From NCBI RefSeq assembly GCF_036250695.1, contig NZ_CP109427.1:1178001-1242000 (forward strand): a stretch of DNA of 64,000 nucleotides. Reading direction: 5' to 3'. Below, one piece after another: positions 18,363 to 27,899 of the stretch (the first letter of the stretch is position 1; every line of letters starts with the position of its first letter). Source of the stretch: Streptomyces sp. NBC_01497. GTDB lineage: Bacteria; Actinomycetota; Actinomycetes; Streptomycetales; Streptomycetaceae. The position numbers were made by a program, and so were the translations under genes. The notes beneath the pieces were generated by a model. The model was not told the DNA's origin. It saw nothing but the letters and a program-made list of their open reading frames with translations, and searched no databases.

Positions 18363-19472
18363 GTGCGCAGGGGGATGGTGGCCGCGTGTCTCGCGGCGTT
18401 GCTGGCGGTCGCGGGATGCGGCACCGAGCGGGCCGGCGACGGGGGTCCGCCGCACGCACCGACCGCGACGGCTTCGGCGGCCTCGCCGCGGCCGCGCGTG
18501 AGCGCCGGTGCCGAACTCGGCGTGGACGGTGTCGTGCCGTGGGTGGCGGAGCCGGCCGTGGACGCCGACTTCACGACGCCGTCACCTGCGCCGCCTCCCG
18601 TGACGGGACCGACCTGCCGCGCCACGCGCCTGTCCGGCACCGTGCGCCACTGGGCGAGCAAGGGCGCGGGGGACGAGGAGGTCCACGACCCCACCATGGC
18701 CGCCTCGCTGTACGGATACGCCGTCCTGACCAACACCGGGAAGGCGGCGTGCCGCCTGCGGGGCGCCCCGCGTCTGACGTTGCGGGGCGCGGGCGGGAAG
18801 GACGTACCGATCGGGCACGACGCGTTCAGCGGGGCCTCGGCCCCGGTCGGACTGCCGCCCGGCGGGAAGGCGAGTTTCCGCATCGACTGGGACGCGCCGT
18901 TCTGCCCCGCCGTGCCGGGCCCCTACACGCTCGTCGCGGACCTGCCGGACGCCGGCACCGTGACCGTACGCCCGGCGGACACGACCGTGCCCGGCTGCTC
19001 GAACGACGATCTGCATCCCGAGGTACGGGCCTACCTCACGTCGTCACCGATCACGCCAGGCGACGCGACGCCGCGACCACCCGTGGTGTCGGACCTGAGT
19101 TCTCTGACCGCCAGGATGACCGGCATACCGGCCACGGTCCGGCCCGGCGGCCCCGTCGGCCTGACGCTCGCCCTGTCCAACCCGACGGACCGGCCGGTGT
19201 CCCTGGCGGGAAGACCAGGGTTCGACCTGCACGTGCTCTGTGCCGGGACACGGGGCCGGGCCGGGATCAACGAGGACACGACGTACCTGCTCAACAACCG
19301 GCCGGTGCGGGCCGTACCCGCGCACGGGACGGTACGGTTCGCGATCCGCGCGTCCCTGCCCGCCGCGACGCCGCTGCCCGGCCCGCGGCTCACCGTGGGC
19401 TGGCAGATGCTCAGCCGCGGCTTCCCCGCGCACCTGCCCTACGCGGCCGCGACGATCCCGACGGGCGCCTGA
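18363..19472 (+). CDS. DUF4232-like lipoprotein
   Basis: A 369-residue lipoprotein: short basic start, hydrophobic stretch and lipobox AVAGC at about residues 15-19, then a low-complexity Ala/Ser/Pro linker. A block from about 80 to 210 (TCRATRLSG, then YAVLTNTGKAACRLRGAPRL) resembles DUF4232, a beta-sandwich domain common in actinomycete exported proteins. A second beta-rich block follows (ATVRPGGPVGLTLALSNPTDRPVSL). I preferred GTG 18363 because the ATG at 18375 has its purine run directly against it. The function is unknown; it is anchored outside the membrane. Confidence 0.7.
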   Translation: MRRGMVAACLAALLAVAGCGTERAGDGGPPHAPTATASAASPRPRVSAGAELGVDGVVPWVAEPAVDADFTTPSPAPPPVTGPTCRATRLSGTVRHWASKGAGDEEVHDPTMAASLYGYAVLTNTGKAACRLRGAPRLTLRGAGGKDVPIGHDAFSGASAPVGLPPGGKASFRIDWDAPFCPAVPGPYTLVADLPDAGTVTVRPADTTVPGCSNDDLHPEVRAYLTSSPITPGDATPRPPVVSDLSSLTARMTGIPATVRPGGPVGLTLALSNPTDRPVSLAGRPGFDLHVLCAGTRGRAGINEDTTYLLNNRPVRAVPAHGTVRFAIRASLPAATPLPGPRLTVGWQMLSRGFPAHLPYAAATIPTGA

Positions 19473-19568
19473 TCCGGCAGCCGGCGGTCCCTCGCGACCC
19501 CCGTTCCCGAGGGCCGCGACCCGGTTGCGGGAGGCGGCCGCAGGGGGCGATCGAAAAGATTTCCCTGT

Positions 19569-19581
19569 GACAAGTATTGTC
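19569..19581. promoter_or_regulatory. 13-bp palindrome upstream of the sigma factor gene
   Basis: GACAA-GTA-TTGTC lies 59 bp before the sigma gene ATG in a locally AT-rich stretch (from about 19552). It could be a regulator site or part of the promoter. No further support is visible. Confidence 0.4.
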
Positions 19582-19639
19582 GGGCGGAATCGAGGGCAGA
19601 AGCGGCTCTGCCCCACCTCGTCCGCGAAGGGAACCGGTC

Positions 19640-20485
19640 ATGTCCGCCACCACTGCCCGCACCACGGAGCAGGTCGTCGAACTGCCCCGGATCGAGGACC
19701 CGGAGGCCGTCTCACCGGTCGACGCGCGCGCTCTTTCCAAGCTGTTCTTCGACCGGCTGCAGGTCCTCGAAGAAGGCACGCGAGAGTACGCGTACGCCCG
19801 GAACACGCTCATCGAGATGAACATGTCACTCGTGCACTTCGCCGCGCGCCGGTTCGGCCGCCGCGATCAGTTCGAGGACATGATCCAGGTGGGCATGATC
19901 GGCCTGATCAAGGCGATCGACCGGTTCGACCTGAGCCGCGAGAACGAGTTCGCCACGTTCGCGGTGCCCTACATCGTGGGCGAGATCAAGCGGTTCTTCC
20001 GGGACAGCACCTGGGCGGTGCACGTACCGCGCCGGCTCCAGGAGATGCGGGTCGAACTGGCGAAGGCCCGGGACCTGCTCTCCGCGCGCCTGGACCGTGA
20101 ACCCACGGTCGCCGAGCTGGCCGTACACCTCGGCCGCACCCACGACGAGATCATCGACGGGCTGATCGCGGCGAACGGCTACAGCACCGACTCGCTGGAC
20201 ATGCCCTACGAGAGCGGGGAGGGCTCGGCCCGCAGGTCCTCGACACTCGCCGACTCCATCGGCACCTGCGACCCGGGCATGGAGCTGGTCGAGGACCTCA
20301 CCGCGCTGGCCCCGCTGCTCGCGGAGCTGGACGAGCGGGACCGGACGATCCTGGAGATGCGCTTCGGCAGGGAGTGGACGCAGTCGGAGATCGGCGACGC
20401 GCTCGGCATCTCCCAGATGCACGTCTCGCGCCTGCTCAACCGCACGCTCAAGACACTGCGTTCGGCCATGCTCACCGAGAACTGA
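19640..20485 (+). CDS. SigB/SigF/SigG-family RNA polymerase sigma factor
   Basis: A 281-residue group 3 sigma factor. Region 2 holds EDMIQVGMIGLIKAIDRFD and the -10 recognition segment ENEFATFAVPYIVGEIKRFFRD. Region 3 follows (VPRRLQEMRVELAKARDLL), and the region 4 HTH is WTQSEIGDALGISQMHVSRLLNRTL, about residues 240-265. The pattern is that of the actinomycete stress/sporulation SigB-SigF group. AAGGGA precedes the ATG. No anti-sigma (RsbW-like kinase) or anti-anti-sigma gene is next to it, so control must come from elsewhere or at the promoter. Confidence 0.95.
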   Translation: MSATTARTTEQVVELPRIEDPEAVSPVDARALSKLFFDRLQVLEEGTREYAYARNTLIEMNMSLVHFAARRFGRRDQFEDMIQVGMIGLIKAIDRFDLSRENEFATFAVPYIVGEIKRFFRDSTWAVHVPRRLQEMRVELAKARDLLSARLDREPTVAELAVHLGRTHDEIIDGLIAANGYSTDSLDMPYESGEGSARRSSTLADSIGTCDPGMELVEDLTALAPLLAELDERDRTILEMRFGREWTQSEIGDALGISQMHVSRLLNRTLKTLRSAMLTEN

Positions 20486-20536
20486 GCACGCCAGGACCGC
20501 CCCCGGGCGGGGACCCGGACGGGGGCCGTGCACGGT

Positions 20537-20585
20537 GAAGGGTGCGGTAACGAGCCACGATCGGCGGCTCGTTACCGCACCCTTC
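20537..20585 (+). terminator. 20-bp hairpin terminator after the sigma factor gene
   Basis: Perfect arms 20537-20556 and 20566-20585 with a 9-nt loop, 51 bp after the sigma stop. It is symmetrical and may also stop transcription arriving from the convergent tRNA. Nothing else is visible in the 20486-20768 gap. Confidence 0.8.
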
Positions 20586-20768
20586 GCGGTGGTTCCCGGC
20601 CACTTGCCACGGCGCGCGAGCGCGGGCCGCCCCCAGGGCCGCCTCACGCCTCGCGCCCAGGGTCGCCCCCGAGGACACAGGGGGCGCCGGGCCCCGTCCG
20701 GACGCGCTTGCCGTCCGGACGCGGAAAGATCCGGACACCGGCCGCCCCCGCCCGTCCGGGAACGCAGA

Positions 20769-20793
20769 AAGACCCCTGATCATCAGGGGTCTT
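20769..20793 (-). terminator. Terminator of the tRNA-Leu gene
   Basis: Arms AAGACCCCTGAT and ATCAGGGGTCTT with a 1-nt centre. On the minus strand the stem is followed by a T-rich TTTCTGCGTT, and it lies 7 bp past the tRNA 3' end. Confidence 0.85.
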
Positions 20794-20800
20794 CGTGAAG

Positions 20801-20885
20801 TGTCCGAGGGGGGACTTGAACCCCCACGCCCGATAAAGGGCACTAGCACCTCAAGCTAGCGCGTCTGCCATTCCGCCACCCGGAC
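20801..20885 (-). tRNA. tRNA-Leu (anticodon GAG)
   Basis: An 85-nt cloverleaf read on the minus strand: acceptor stem GTCCGGG paired with CTCGGAC (one G-U) and discriminator A, D-loop GGCGGAATGGCAGACGCG, anticodon stem CTAGC/GCTAG around loop TTGAGGT (anticodon GAG), the long variable arm of a class II tRNA, and a T-arm with GTTCAAGTC. CCA is not encoded. GAG reads CUC and CUU leucine codons. Confidence 0.96.
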
Positions 20886-21041
20886 GAGTGATCTTCCGCG
20901 GCGTTCCCGTCGCGGTGACGTGGTCAACAATACCAGGGGTTCGAGACCCGGCTCACCCCTATATGCGGTGGTCAGAGATGGGCCTGCCGAGCGGGCCGTG
21001 ATCGTCGGGACCGCTCGGCAGGGATCGGCTCGGGTGCCGGA

Positions 21042-22616
21042 TCAGGGCATCTGGTGGTAGTCGGGGAAGTTGCCCGGCGGGCGCTCACCGTCCGCGCCGG
21101 TCGTCACCGCGTGGACGAGCAGCTCACCGCCGACGAAGGCGCCGCGCCAGGCGTGTCCGAAGCCGCCGAACAGCTCGTCCCTGTCGCCGCGCGAGCGGGG
21201 CGTGCCGTGGCCCACCTTGAACGCCCTCACCTGGGGCGCGAGCCGGGCGTAGGTCGCGGGGTCGTCGGTGGACAGGGTCGCCACGAGCGCCCCGTTCGAG
21301 GCGTTCATGGCGGCCAGCAGCTCCGCCTCGGTGTCGACCAGCACGATCGTGTCGACCGGGCCGAACGGTTCCGCGTGGTGCAGTGGCGAGGACGCCGGCG
21401 GACCGAGCAGGGTGAGCGGCGCCAGGTAGGCGTCCCGGGACCCGCCGGGCGGGAACGACGCGTCCCGCAGGGTGCCCTCGTGCAGCGGAACGGCGCCCCG
21501 CTCCACCGCCTGAGCCACCTGGTCGCGCAGTTCCCTCGCCTTCGCGGCGTTGATCAGCGGGCCGAAGTCGAGGTCCGGCAGCGGGTCGTCGGGGTGCCCG
21601 ACGGCCAGGGGGTGGCCGACGCGCACCGACCGGACGGCGGGGAGGTAGGCGTCGAGGAAGTCCGCGAACAGCGACCTCTGCACCACGAACCGGGGGTAGG
21701 CCGTGCAGCGCTGCTTCCCGTAGTCGAACAGCTTCGGGATCACGGTGGCGAGCGAGGACCAGTCCCCGAACTCCCAGACGCCCCAGGTGTTGAGGCCTTC
21801 CTGTTCGAGGACGTGGCGCTTGCCGAGGCCGGTCACGGCCGTCGCGATGCCGGCGCCGGTGTCGCGGCCGCCGACGAACGAGACGCAGCCGATCTCCGGC
21901 GAGCCGACGAGTGCCGCGGACAGTTCCCGGCCGCTGCCGCTGACCAGGGTGACGGGAAGACCTTCCCGGGCGGCGAGCGCACACGCGAGGGTCAGGCACG
22001 CAACTGACCCGTCGGTCGGGGTCTTGGCGATGACCGCGTTGCCGGCGAGGACCTGGACGAGCATCGCGTGGACGAGCACGGACATCGGGTAGTTCCAGCT
22101 GGCGATGTTCGAGACGGGGCCCTCCAGGGGCGCCCGGCCCTCGACCATGCGCTCGATCCCGGAGACGTACCAGCGCACTCCGTCGATCGCACGGTCGACA
22201 TCGGCGCGGGCGAGCCGCCAGGGCTTGCCGATCTCCCAGACGAGCAGCAGGGCCAGCAGGTCCCTGTGCGCGTCGAGCGCGTCGAGCGTGGCCGTGACGC
22301 GGGCCCTGCGCTCGGCGAGGGGGGTGTGCCGCCAGGCGCGGTGCTGGTCGAGGCCGGCGCGCACGGCCCGTGCCGCGGTGGCCGGGTCGAGCATCGGCGG
22401 TCCCGCGACCGGGGTGCCGTCGAGCGGGCTGGTCGCCGGCAGTGAGCGGCCGTCGGCGTGCCAGTTCCCGGCCCAGAGGTTGCGGACGCGGTCGTCCTGG
22501 AACGCCTCGGGCACGGCGGTGAGGGCGCGCCGCCAGGCGTCGTCCCAGCCGGTGCCCGGTTTGAGGCTGAGGGTGCTCGGGGGTGTGAGGGTCGGGGGTG
22601 TGAGAGTCGGTGCCAT
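21042..22616 (-). CDS. Divergent aldehyde dehydrogenase superfamily protein
   Basis: A 524-residue ALDH-fold protein. The candidate nucleophile Cys is in FDYGKQRCTAYPRF (about residue 303), but the usual ELGGK segment reads LEQEGLNTWG, so the general-base region departs from classical NAD-dependent enzymes and recalls PaaN-like or CoA-acylating relatives. The ATG at 22616 has GGAG upstream; the N-terminus carries a short Thr/Pro repeat. It is the last gene of a minus-strand unit with sucD and sucC (163-bp gap), whose promoter region carries the oxalate-regulon box, so it may handle an aldehyde or acyl-CoA in that pathway, for example glyoxylate/oxalyl-CoA. That role is inference. Confidence 0.72.
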   Translation of the reverse strand: MAPTLTPPTLTPPSTLSLKPGTGWDDAWRRALTAVPEAFQDDRVRNLWAGNWHADGRSLPATSPLDGTPVAGPPMLDPATAARAVRAGLDQHRAWRHTPLAERRARVTATLDALDAHRDLLALLLVWEIGKPWRLARADVDRAIDGVRWYVSGIERMVEGRAPLEGPVSNIASWNYPMSVLVHAMLVQVLAGNAVIAKTPTDGSVACLTLACALAAREGLPVTLVSGSGRELSAALVGSPEIGCVSFVGGRDTGAGIATAVTGLGKRHVLEQEGLNTWGVWEFGDWSSLATVIPKLFDYGKQRCTAYPRFVVQRSLFADFLDAYLPAVRSVRVGHPLAVGHPDDPLPDLDFGPLINAAKARELRDQVAQAVERGAVPLHEGTLRDASFPPGGSRDAYLAPLTLLGPPASSPLHHAEPFGPVDTIVLVDTEAELLAAMNASNGALVATLSTDDPATYARLAPQVRAFKVGHGTPRSRGDRDELFGGFGHAWRGAFVGGELLVHAVTTGADGERPPGNFPDYHQMP

Positions 22617-22779
22617 CGAGGGTCTCCGCTCGTGAGGTGGGCGGGGTGTGCGTGGCTGCCGTCGTGACGCGCACGGATCGTCGCGGCGGGGAGGGTGCCG
22701 GTGCGGTCGCCGTCCCGCGACCGCACCGGCGCCCCGCGACCGCACCGGCGCCCCGGGGGGTGCGCCGGTGGCGGGGCGG

Positions 22780-23655
22780 TCAGAGCCGGTCGCGTACCAG
22801 CCGTGCCGTCTCGGACGGTGTGGAGCCGACGTGCACACCGGCTGCTTCGAGGGCCTTCTTCTTGGCCTCGGCCGTGCCGGAGGAACCGGAGACGATGGCC
22901 CCCGCATGGCCCATGGTCCGGCCCTCCGGTGCCGTGAAACCGGCGATGTAGCCGATCACCGGTTTGGTGACGTGTTCGGCGATGTGGGCGGCGGCCCGTT
23001 CCTCCGCGTCTCCGCCGATCTCGCCGATGAGCACGATGAGTTCCGTCTCCGGGTCGTTCTCGAAGGCCGACAGGCAGTCGATGTGGGAGGTGCCGATGAC
23101 CGGGTCGCCGCCGATGCCCACCGCCGTGGAGAAGCCGGTCTCCCGCAGTTCGTACATGAGTTGGTAGGTGAGCGTGCCTGACTTGGAGACGAGTCCGATC
23201 CGCCCGGGTGTGGGGGCGATGTCGGCGGGGATGATGCCCGCGTTCGCCTGTCCCGGGCTGATCAGACCGGGGCAGTTGGGGCCGATGACCCGGGTTCCCT
23301 TGTTCTTGGCGTACGCCTGGAAGACCACGGCGTCGTGCACGGGGATGCCTTCGGTGATCACGACGGCGAGCCCGATTCCCGCGTCGGCCGCCTCGATGAC
23401 GGCGGCCCTGGCGAACGGCGGTGGCACGAAGACCACACTGACGTCGGCGCCGGTGGCAGCCATGCCCTCACCGACGGAGCCGAAGACCGGCAGGGAGGTC
23501 CCGTCGACGTCCACTGTCCGGCCCGCCTTGCGCGGGTTGACGCCGCCGACCACCGCGGTGCCGGCGGCCAGCATCCGGCGTGTGTGCTTCATGCCCTCGC
23601 CCCCGGTCATGCCCTGGACGAGGACCTTGCTCTGCTTGCTCAGGAAGATCGCCAT
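22780..23655 (-). CDS. sucD: Succinyl-CoA ligase-type alpha subunit (second copy)
   Basis: A 291-residue alpha subunit with the CoA-binding Rossmann part ([19 protein letters not shown]) and the active-site His in TMGHAGAI (about residue 245). It forms acyl-CoA from acid, NTP and CoA with the beta subunit, 12 bp upstream. A complete citrate-cycle enzyme would not need this location. Next to frc and an oxalyl-CoA decarboxylase candidate, it may activate another dicarboxylate (malate, oxalate) or feed succinyl-CoA to a CoA-transfer step. Confidence 0.9.
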   Translation of the reverse strand: MAIFLSKQSKVLVQGMTGGEGMKHTRRMLAAGTAVVGGVNPRKAGRTVDVDGTSLPVFGSVGEGMAATGADVSVVFVPPPFARAAVIEAADAGIGLAVVITEGIPVHDAVVFQAYAKNKGTRVIGPNCPGLISPGQANAGIIPADIAPTPGRIGLVSKSGTLTYQLMYELRETGFSTAVGIGGDPVIGTSHIDCLSAFENDPETELIVLIGEIGGDAEERAAAHIAEHVTKPVIGYIAGFTAPEGRTMGHAGAIVSGSSGTAEAKKKALEAAGVHVGSTPSETARLVRDRL

Positions 23656-23667
23656 GCTGTCCGCTCC

Positions 23668-24801
23668 TCACTCGGTGTGGGCGAGGACGGCTGCCTGGCG
23701 TGCGGCGCCGTCCATGGTGGTGGCCTGGTGGACGAGCGGGTGGGCGCGGCCGGTGAGGATCTGCCGGCCGCGGGCCGCGTTGTTGCCGTCGAGCCGTACG
23801 ACGAGCGGTTTGGTCAACGTGACTGATTCCAGGGCCCGTACGATGCCGTCGGCGACCGCGTCGCAGGCGGTGATCCCGCCGAAGACGTTGACGAGGACGG
23901 ACCTGACGGACGGGTCGGACAGGATGACGGAGAGGCCGTCCGCCATGATCTGGGCGGACGCGCCCCCGCCGATGTCGAGGAAGTTGGCGGGTCGCACCCC
24001 GCACCCGGCGACCACGTCGAGCGTCGACATGACGAGGCCGGCGCCGTTGCCGATGATGCCGACCTCGCCGTCGAGTCTCACGTAGTTGAGGCCCTTCTCG
24101 GCGGCCTCGGCCTCCAGCGGGTCGACGTCCCGATCGTGGGGGGACTCGCCCCACCGTGCTTGGCGGAACCGCGCGTTGTCGTCGAGAGTGATCTTCCCGT
24201 CGAGGGCGATGATCCGTCCGTCGGCGGCCTGCACCAGCGGGTTGACCTCGACGAGCAGGGCGTCCTCGCGGACGAGGACCTGCCACAGGCCGCGCAGCAC
24301 CGGCGCGGTCGTGGCGGGCAGGCCCGCCGCGACGGCGATCTCCATCGCCTTGGCCTCGGTGACTCCCTCCGCCGGGTCGACCGCGATGCGGGCGACGGCC
24401 TCGGGCCTCGTGGCCGCCACCTCCTCGATCTCCATACCGCCCTCGGCTGACGCGATGGCGAGGAACGTGCCGGCCGCCCGGTCCAGGACGTAGGAGGCGT
24501 AGAACTCCCGCTCGATGTCGATGGTTTCGGCGAGCATCACCTTGCGGACGGTGTGTCCCTTGATGTCCATGCCGAGTATCTGACGCGTCGTCAGTTCTGC
24601 GGCGGCCGGGTCGGCCGCCAGTTTCACACCGCCGGCCTTGCCCCGGCCGCCGGTCTTCACCTGAGCCTTCACCACCACGCGTCCGCCGAGCCGTTCGGCC
24701 GCGTCGCGCGCTTCACGCGCGGTCAGCGCCACTTCGGCCGCCGAGACCGGAATGCCGTGTTCCGCGAAGAGTTCCCTGGCTTGGTGCTCGTACAGATCCA
24801 T
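23668..24801 (-). CDS. sucC: Succinyl-CoA ligase-type beta subunit (second copy)
   Basis: A 377-residue ATP-grasp beta subunit: N-terminus [22 protein letters not shown]-grasp fold with [18 protein letters not shown], and the C-terminal loop [15 protein letters not shown] that contacts the alpha subunit. GAGGAG precedes the ATG. It heads the sucC-sucD-ALDH unit and is divergent from the decarboxylase-frc operon; the shared 149-bp gap carries the double regulator box. Substrate specificity for succinate is not proven by sequence. Confidence 0.9.
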   Translation of the reverse strand: MDLYEHQARELFAEHGIPVSAAEVALTAREARDAAERLGGRVVVKAQVKTGGRGKAGGVKLAADPAAAELTTRQILGMDIKGHTVRKVMLAETIDIEREFYASYVLDRAAGTFLAIASAEGGMEIEEVAATRPEAVARIAVDPAEGVTEAKAMEIAVAAGLPATTAPVLRGLWQVLVREDALLVEVNPLVQAADGRIIALDGKITLDDNARFRQARWGESPHDRDVDPLEAEAAEKGLNYVRLDGEVGIIGNGAGLVMSTLDVVAGCGVRPANFLDIGGGASAQIMADGLSVILSDPSVRSVLVNVFGGITACDAVADGIVRALESVTLTKPLVVRLDGNNAARGRQILTGRAHPLVHQATTMDGAARQAAVLAHTE

Positions 24802-24874
24802 GCCGCTCCTCTTTTTGCGTCAAGTGCCGCACGCCCCCTGGACACCACCCCCGGGAATGGGGGATAACAAGGTT

Positions 24875-24903
24875 CATACAGTATTCGTAGACTGTATGCA
24901 ATG
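24875..24903. promoter_or_regulatory. Double GntR-type box between sucC and the decarboxylase-frc operon
   Basis: CATACAGT (24875-24882) and ACTGTATG (24891-24898) form an inverted repeat with an 8-bp centre. Each arm belongs to a wider shared box (core TACAGT(A/C)T) that recurs at 53562, 56353 and 57531. It lies in the only gap between two divergent units, so one bound regulator could control both. The box is AT-rich and could overlap promoter elements. Confidence 0.7.
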
Positions 24904-24950
24904 TACCGGGAGCGCTTCACCGCGTTCTGACGAAGGGACAGGAACACTCC

Positions 24951-26633
24951 ATGCCCGACGACACCCAGGCACAGATCTCCGGTGGCCACCTCGTCGCCAA
25001 AGCACTCAAGGCGGAGGGGGTGGAGCGCATCTACACCCTCTGCGGCGGTCACATCATCGACATCTACGACGGGTGCGTGGACGAGGGCATCGAGGTCGTC
25101 GACGTACGCCACGAGCAGGTGGCCGCCCACGCGGCGGACGGCTACGCGCGCATCACCGGCAAGCCGGGCTGCGCGGTGGTGACCGCGGGACCCGGCACCA
25201 CCGACGCCGTCACCGGCGTCGCCAACGCCTTCCGGGCCGAGTCACCCATGCTCCTCATCGGCGGACAGGGCGCCCACACCCAGCACAAGATGGGCTCGCT
25301 CCAGGACCTGCCGCACGTCGACATGATGACGCCCATCACCAAGTTCGCCGCCACGGTGCCCGACACCGCCCGCGCGGCCGACATGGTCTCGATGGCGTTC
25401 CGCGAATGCTTCCACGGCGCTCCCGGCCCCTCCTTCCTGGAGATCCCGCGCGACGTGCTCGACGCCAAGGTGCCGGTGGAGACCGCGCGGATACCACTGG
25501 CCGGCGGGTACCGCGCCTCGACCCGCACGGCCGGCGACCCCGAAGCGATCGAAAGGCTCGCGGACCTGCTGGTCGCGGCCGAGAAGCCGGCCATCCTGCT
25601 CGGCAGCCAGGTATGGACGACACGGGGCACCGACGCGGCGATCGATCTGGTCCGGGCGCTCAACATCCCCGCGTACATGAACGGCGCCGCGCGCGGCTCG
25701 CTGCCGCCCGGCGACCCGCACCACTTCCAGCTCTCCCGGCGCTACGCGTTCTCCCACGCTGATGTCATCGTCATCGTGGGCACGCCCTTCGACTTCCGCA
25801 TGGGCTACGGCAAGCGGCTCTCCCCCGACGCGACGGTCGTGCAGATCGACCTGGACTACCGCACCGTCGGCAAGAACCGCGACGTCGACCTCGGCATCGT
25901 CGGGGACGCGGGCCTCGTCCTTGAATCCGTGGCACAGGCGGCGAGCGGCCGGATCAACGGCGGTGCGGCCCGGCGCAAGGGCTGGCTGGACGAGCTGCGG
26001 GCAGCGGAGCAGGCGGCGCTGGACAAGAGGCTGCCGAGCCTGACGTCGAACGCGTCGCCGATCCACCCCTATCGGCTGGTCAGCGAGATCAACGACTTCC
26101 TGACCGAGGACTCGATCTACATCGGCGACGGCGGCGACATCGTCACGTTCTCCGGCCAGGTCGTGCAGCCGAAGTCGCCGGGCCACTGGATGGACCCGGG
26201 CCCGCTGGGCACGCTCGGCGTCGGCATCCCGTTCGTGCTGGCGGCCAAGCAGGCCCGGCCCGACAAGGAGGTCGTCGCGCTGTTCGGTGACGGCGCGTTC
26301 TCCCTGACCGGCTGGGACTTCGAGACGCTGGTCCGCTACGACCTGCCGTTCGTCGGCATCGTCGGCAACAACTCCTCGATGAACCAGATCCGTTACGGAC
26401 AGGCCGTCAAGTACGGCAAGGACCGCGAACGGGTCGGCAACACCCTCGGGGACGTGCACTACGACAAGTTCGCCCAGATGCTGGGCGGTTACGGCGAGGA
26501 GGTCACCGACCCTGCCGACATCGGGCCCGCGCTGCGGCGTGCGCGCGAGTCCGGCCTGCCGTCGCTCATCAACGTGTGGGTCGACCCCGACGCGTACGCG
26601 CCGGGAACGATGAACCAGACCATGTACAAGTGA
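24951..26633 (+). CDS. ThDP-dependent decarboxylase, probable oxalyl-CoA decarboxylase
   Basis: A 560-residue thiamine-diphosphate enzyme. The cofactor-activating Glu is in VDVRHEQVAAHAADG (about residue 49), and the ThDP/Mg motif runs from GDGAFSLTGWDFE to GNNSSMNQ (about 445-472). Length and layout fit oxalyl-CoA decarboxylase, acetolactate synthase and 2-hydroxyacyl-CoA lyase alike. The immediate partner is frc, 12 bp downstream, which makes oxalyl-CoA to formyl-CoA plus CO2 the most likely reaction. The sequence is less close to the Oxalobacter enzyme than frc is to its counterpart, so an acyl-CoA lyase role stays possible. Confidence 0.75.
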   Translation: MPDDTQAQISGGHLVAKALKAEGVERIYTLCGGHIIDIYDGCVDEGIEVVDVRHEQVAAHAADGYARITGKPGCAVVTAGPGTTDAVTGVANAFRAESPMLLIGGQGAHTQHKMGSLQDLPHVDMMTPITKFAATVPDTARAADMVSMAFRECFHGAPGPSFLEIPRDVLDAKVPVETARIPLAGGYRASTRTAGDPEAIERLADLLVAAEKPAILLGSQVWTTRGTDAAIDLVRALNIPAYMNGAARGSLPPGDPHHFQLSRRYAFSHADVIVIVGTPFDFRMGYGKRLSPDATVVQIDLDYRTVGKNRDVDLGIVGDAGLVLESVAQAASGRINGGAARRKGWLDELRAAEQAALDKRLPSLTSNASPIHPYRLVSEINDFLTEDSIYIGDGGDIVTFSGQVVQPKSPGHWMDPGPLGTLGVGIPFVLAAKQARPDKEVVALFGDGAFSLTGWDFETLVRYDLPFVGIVGNNSSMNQIRYGQAVKYGKDRERVGNTLGDVHYDKFAQMLGGYGEEVTDPADIGPALRRARESGLPSLINVWVDPDAYAPGTMNQTMYK

Positions 26634-26645
26634 GGAGTTCCTCCC

Positions 26646-27899
26646 ATGACCCAGGCAGTGCAGACCCAGGACGGCGCCCAGGCCCTGGCCGGCGTGCGCG
26701 TCCTCGACATGACGCATGTGCAGTCGGGCCCCTCCGCGACCCAACTGCTCGCGTGGCTCGGCGCCGACGTGGTGAAACTGGAGGCCCCCAGTGGTGACAT
26801 CACCCGCAAGCAACTGCGGGACCTCCCCGACGTCGACTCGCTGTACTTCACGATGCTCAACTGCAACAAGCGGTCCATCACACTGAACACCAAGACGGAG
26901 CGCGGCAAGGAGATCCTGACCGAACTGATCCGCCGCTCTGATGTGATGGTGGAGAACTTCGGCCCGGGTGCGGTGGACCGGATGGGCTTCACCTGGGAGC
27001 GCATCAGGGAGATCAACCCGAGGATCATCTACGCCTCGATCAAGGGTTTCGGCGAGGGCCCGTACACGAACTTCAAGGCCTACGAGGTCGTCGCACAGGC
27101 GATGGGCGGCTCGATGGCCACCACCGGTTTCGCGGACGGTCCGCCCACCGCGACGGGCGCGCAGATCGGCGACTCGGGCACCGGTGTGCACGCGGTGGCC
27201 GGCATTCTCGCGGCGCTGTACCAGCGCGAGTCCACCGGCCGCGGCCAGCGGGTGAACGTCGCCATGCAACACGCCGTCCTCAATCTGTGCCGGGTCAAAC
27301 TCCGTGACCAGCAGCGCCTCGCGCACGGCGCCCTGCGGGAGTACCCAAACCGGGACTTCGGCGACGAGGTGCCCCGCAGTGGCAACGCGAGCGGCGGTGG
27401 GCAGCCCGGCTGGGCGGTGCGGTGTGCGCCCGGCGGACCGAACGACTACGTGTACGTGATCGTGCAGCCGGTGGGGTGGGCGCCGATCACCGAACTCATC
27501 GGCAGGCCCGAGCTGGCGAACGACCCCGACTGGGCGACCCCCGAGGTGCGGCTGCCCAAGCTGGACAAGATGTTCCAGCTGATCGAGGAGTGGTCCGCGG
27601 GGCTGCCCAAGTGGGAGGTGCTGGAGAAGCTCAACGCCCACAACATCCCGTGCGGCCCGATCCTGTCCACGAAGGAGATCATCGAGGACGCCTCGCTGGC
27701 CGCGAACGACATGGTCGTGCGGGTCGAGCACCCCACCAGGGGCAGCTTCACCACCGTGGGCAACCCGCTCAAACTGTCGGACTCTCCCGTCACCGTCACG
27801 ACGTCGCCCCTGCTGGGCGAGCACAACACCGAGGTCTACGGCGAACTCGGCCTCGACGACGAGGAACTGGGCGCCCTGAAGACGAACGGAGTCATCTAG
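26646..27899 (+). CDS. frc: Formyl-CoA:oxalate CoA-transferase
   Basis: A 417-residue class III CoA-transferase that moves CoA from formyl-CoA to oxalate. It follows the Oxalobacter enzyme closely as I recall it: [17 protein letters not shown] at the start, [34 protein letters not shown], the catalytic Asp in [10 protein letters not shown] (about residue 175), the mobile glycine loop [11 protein letters not shown] and the closing IPCGPILS block. Its stop (TAG) shares a base with the GTG of the next gene. It closes the formyl-CoA/oxalyl-CoA cycle with the decarboxylase upstream. Confidence 0.93.
   Translation: MTQAVQTQDGAQALAGVRVLDMTHVQSGPSATQLLAWLGADVVKLEAPSGDITRKQLRDLPDVDSLYFTMLNCNKRSITLNTKTERGKEILTELIRRSDVMVENFGPGAVDRMGFTWERIREINPRIIYASIKGFGEGPYTNFKAYEVVAQAMGGSMATTGFADGPPTATGAQIGDSGTGVHAVAGILAALYQRESTGRGQRVNVAMQHAVLNLCRVKLRDQQRLAHGALREYPNRDFGDEVPRSGNASGGGQPGWAVRCAPGGPNDYVYVIVQPVGWAPITELIGRPELANDPDWATPEVRLPKLDKMFQLIEEWSAGLPKWEVLEKLNAHNIPCGPILSTKEIIEDASLAANDMVVRVEHPTRGSFTTVGNPLKLSDSPVTVTTSPLLGEHNTEVYGELGLDDEELGALKTNGVI

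Noticed and set aside
20535..20798. Small plus-strand open frames after the sigma factor gene
   Set aside because: They consist of the two terminator hairpins read as codons.
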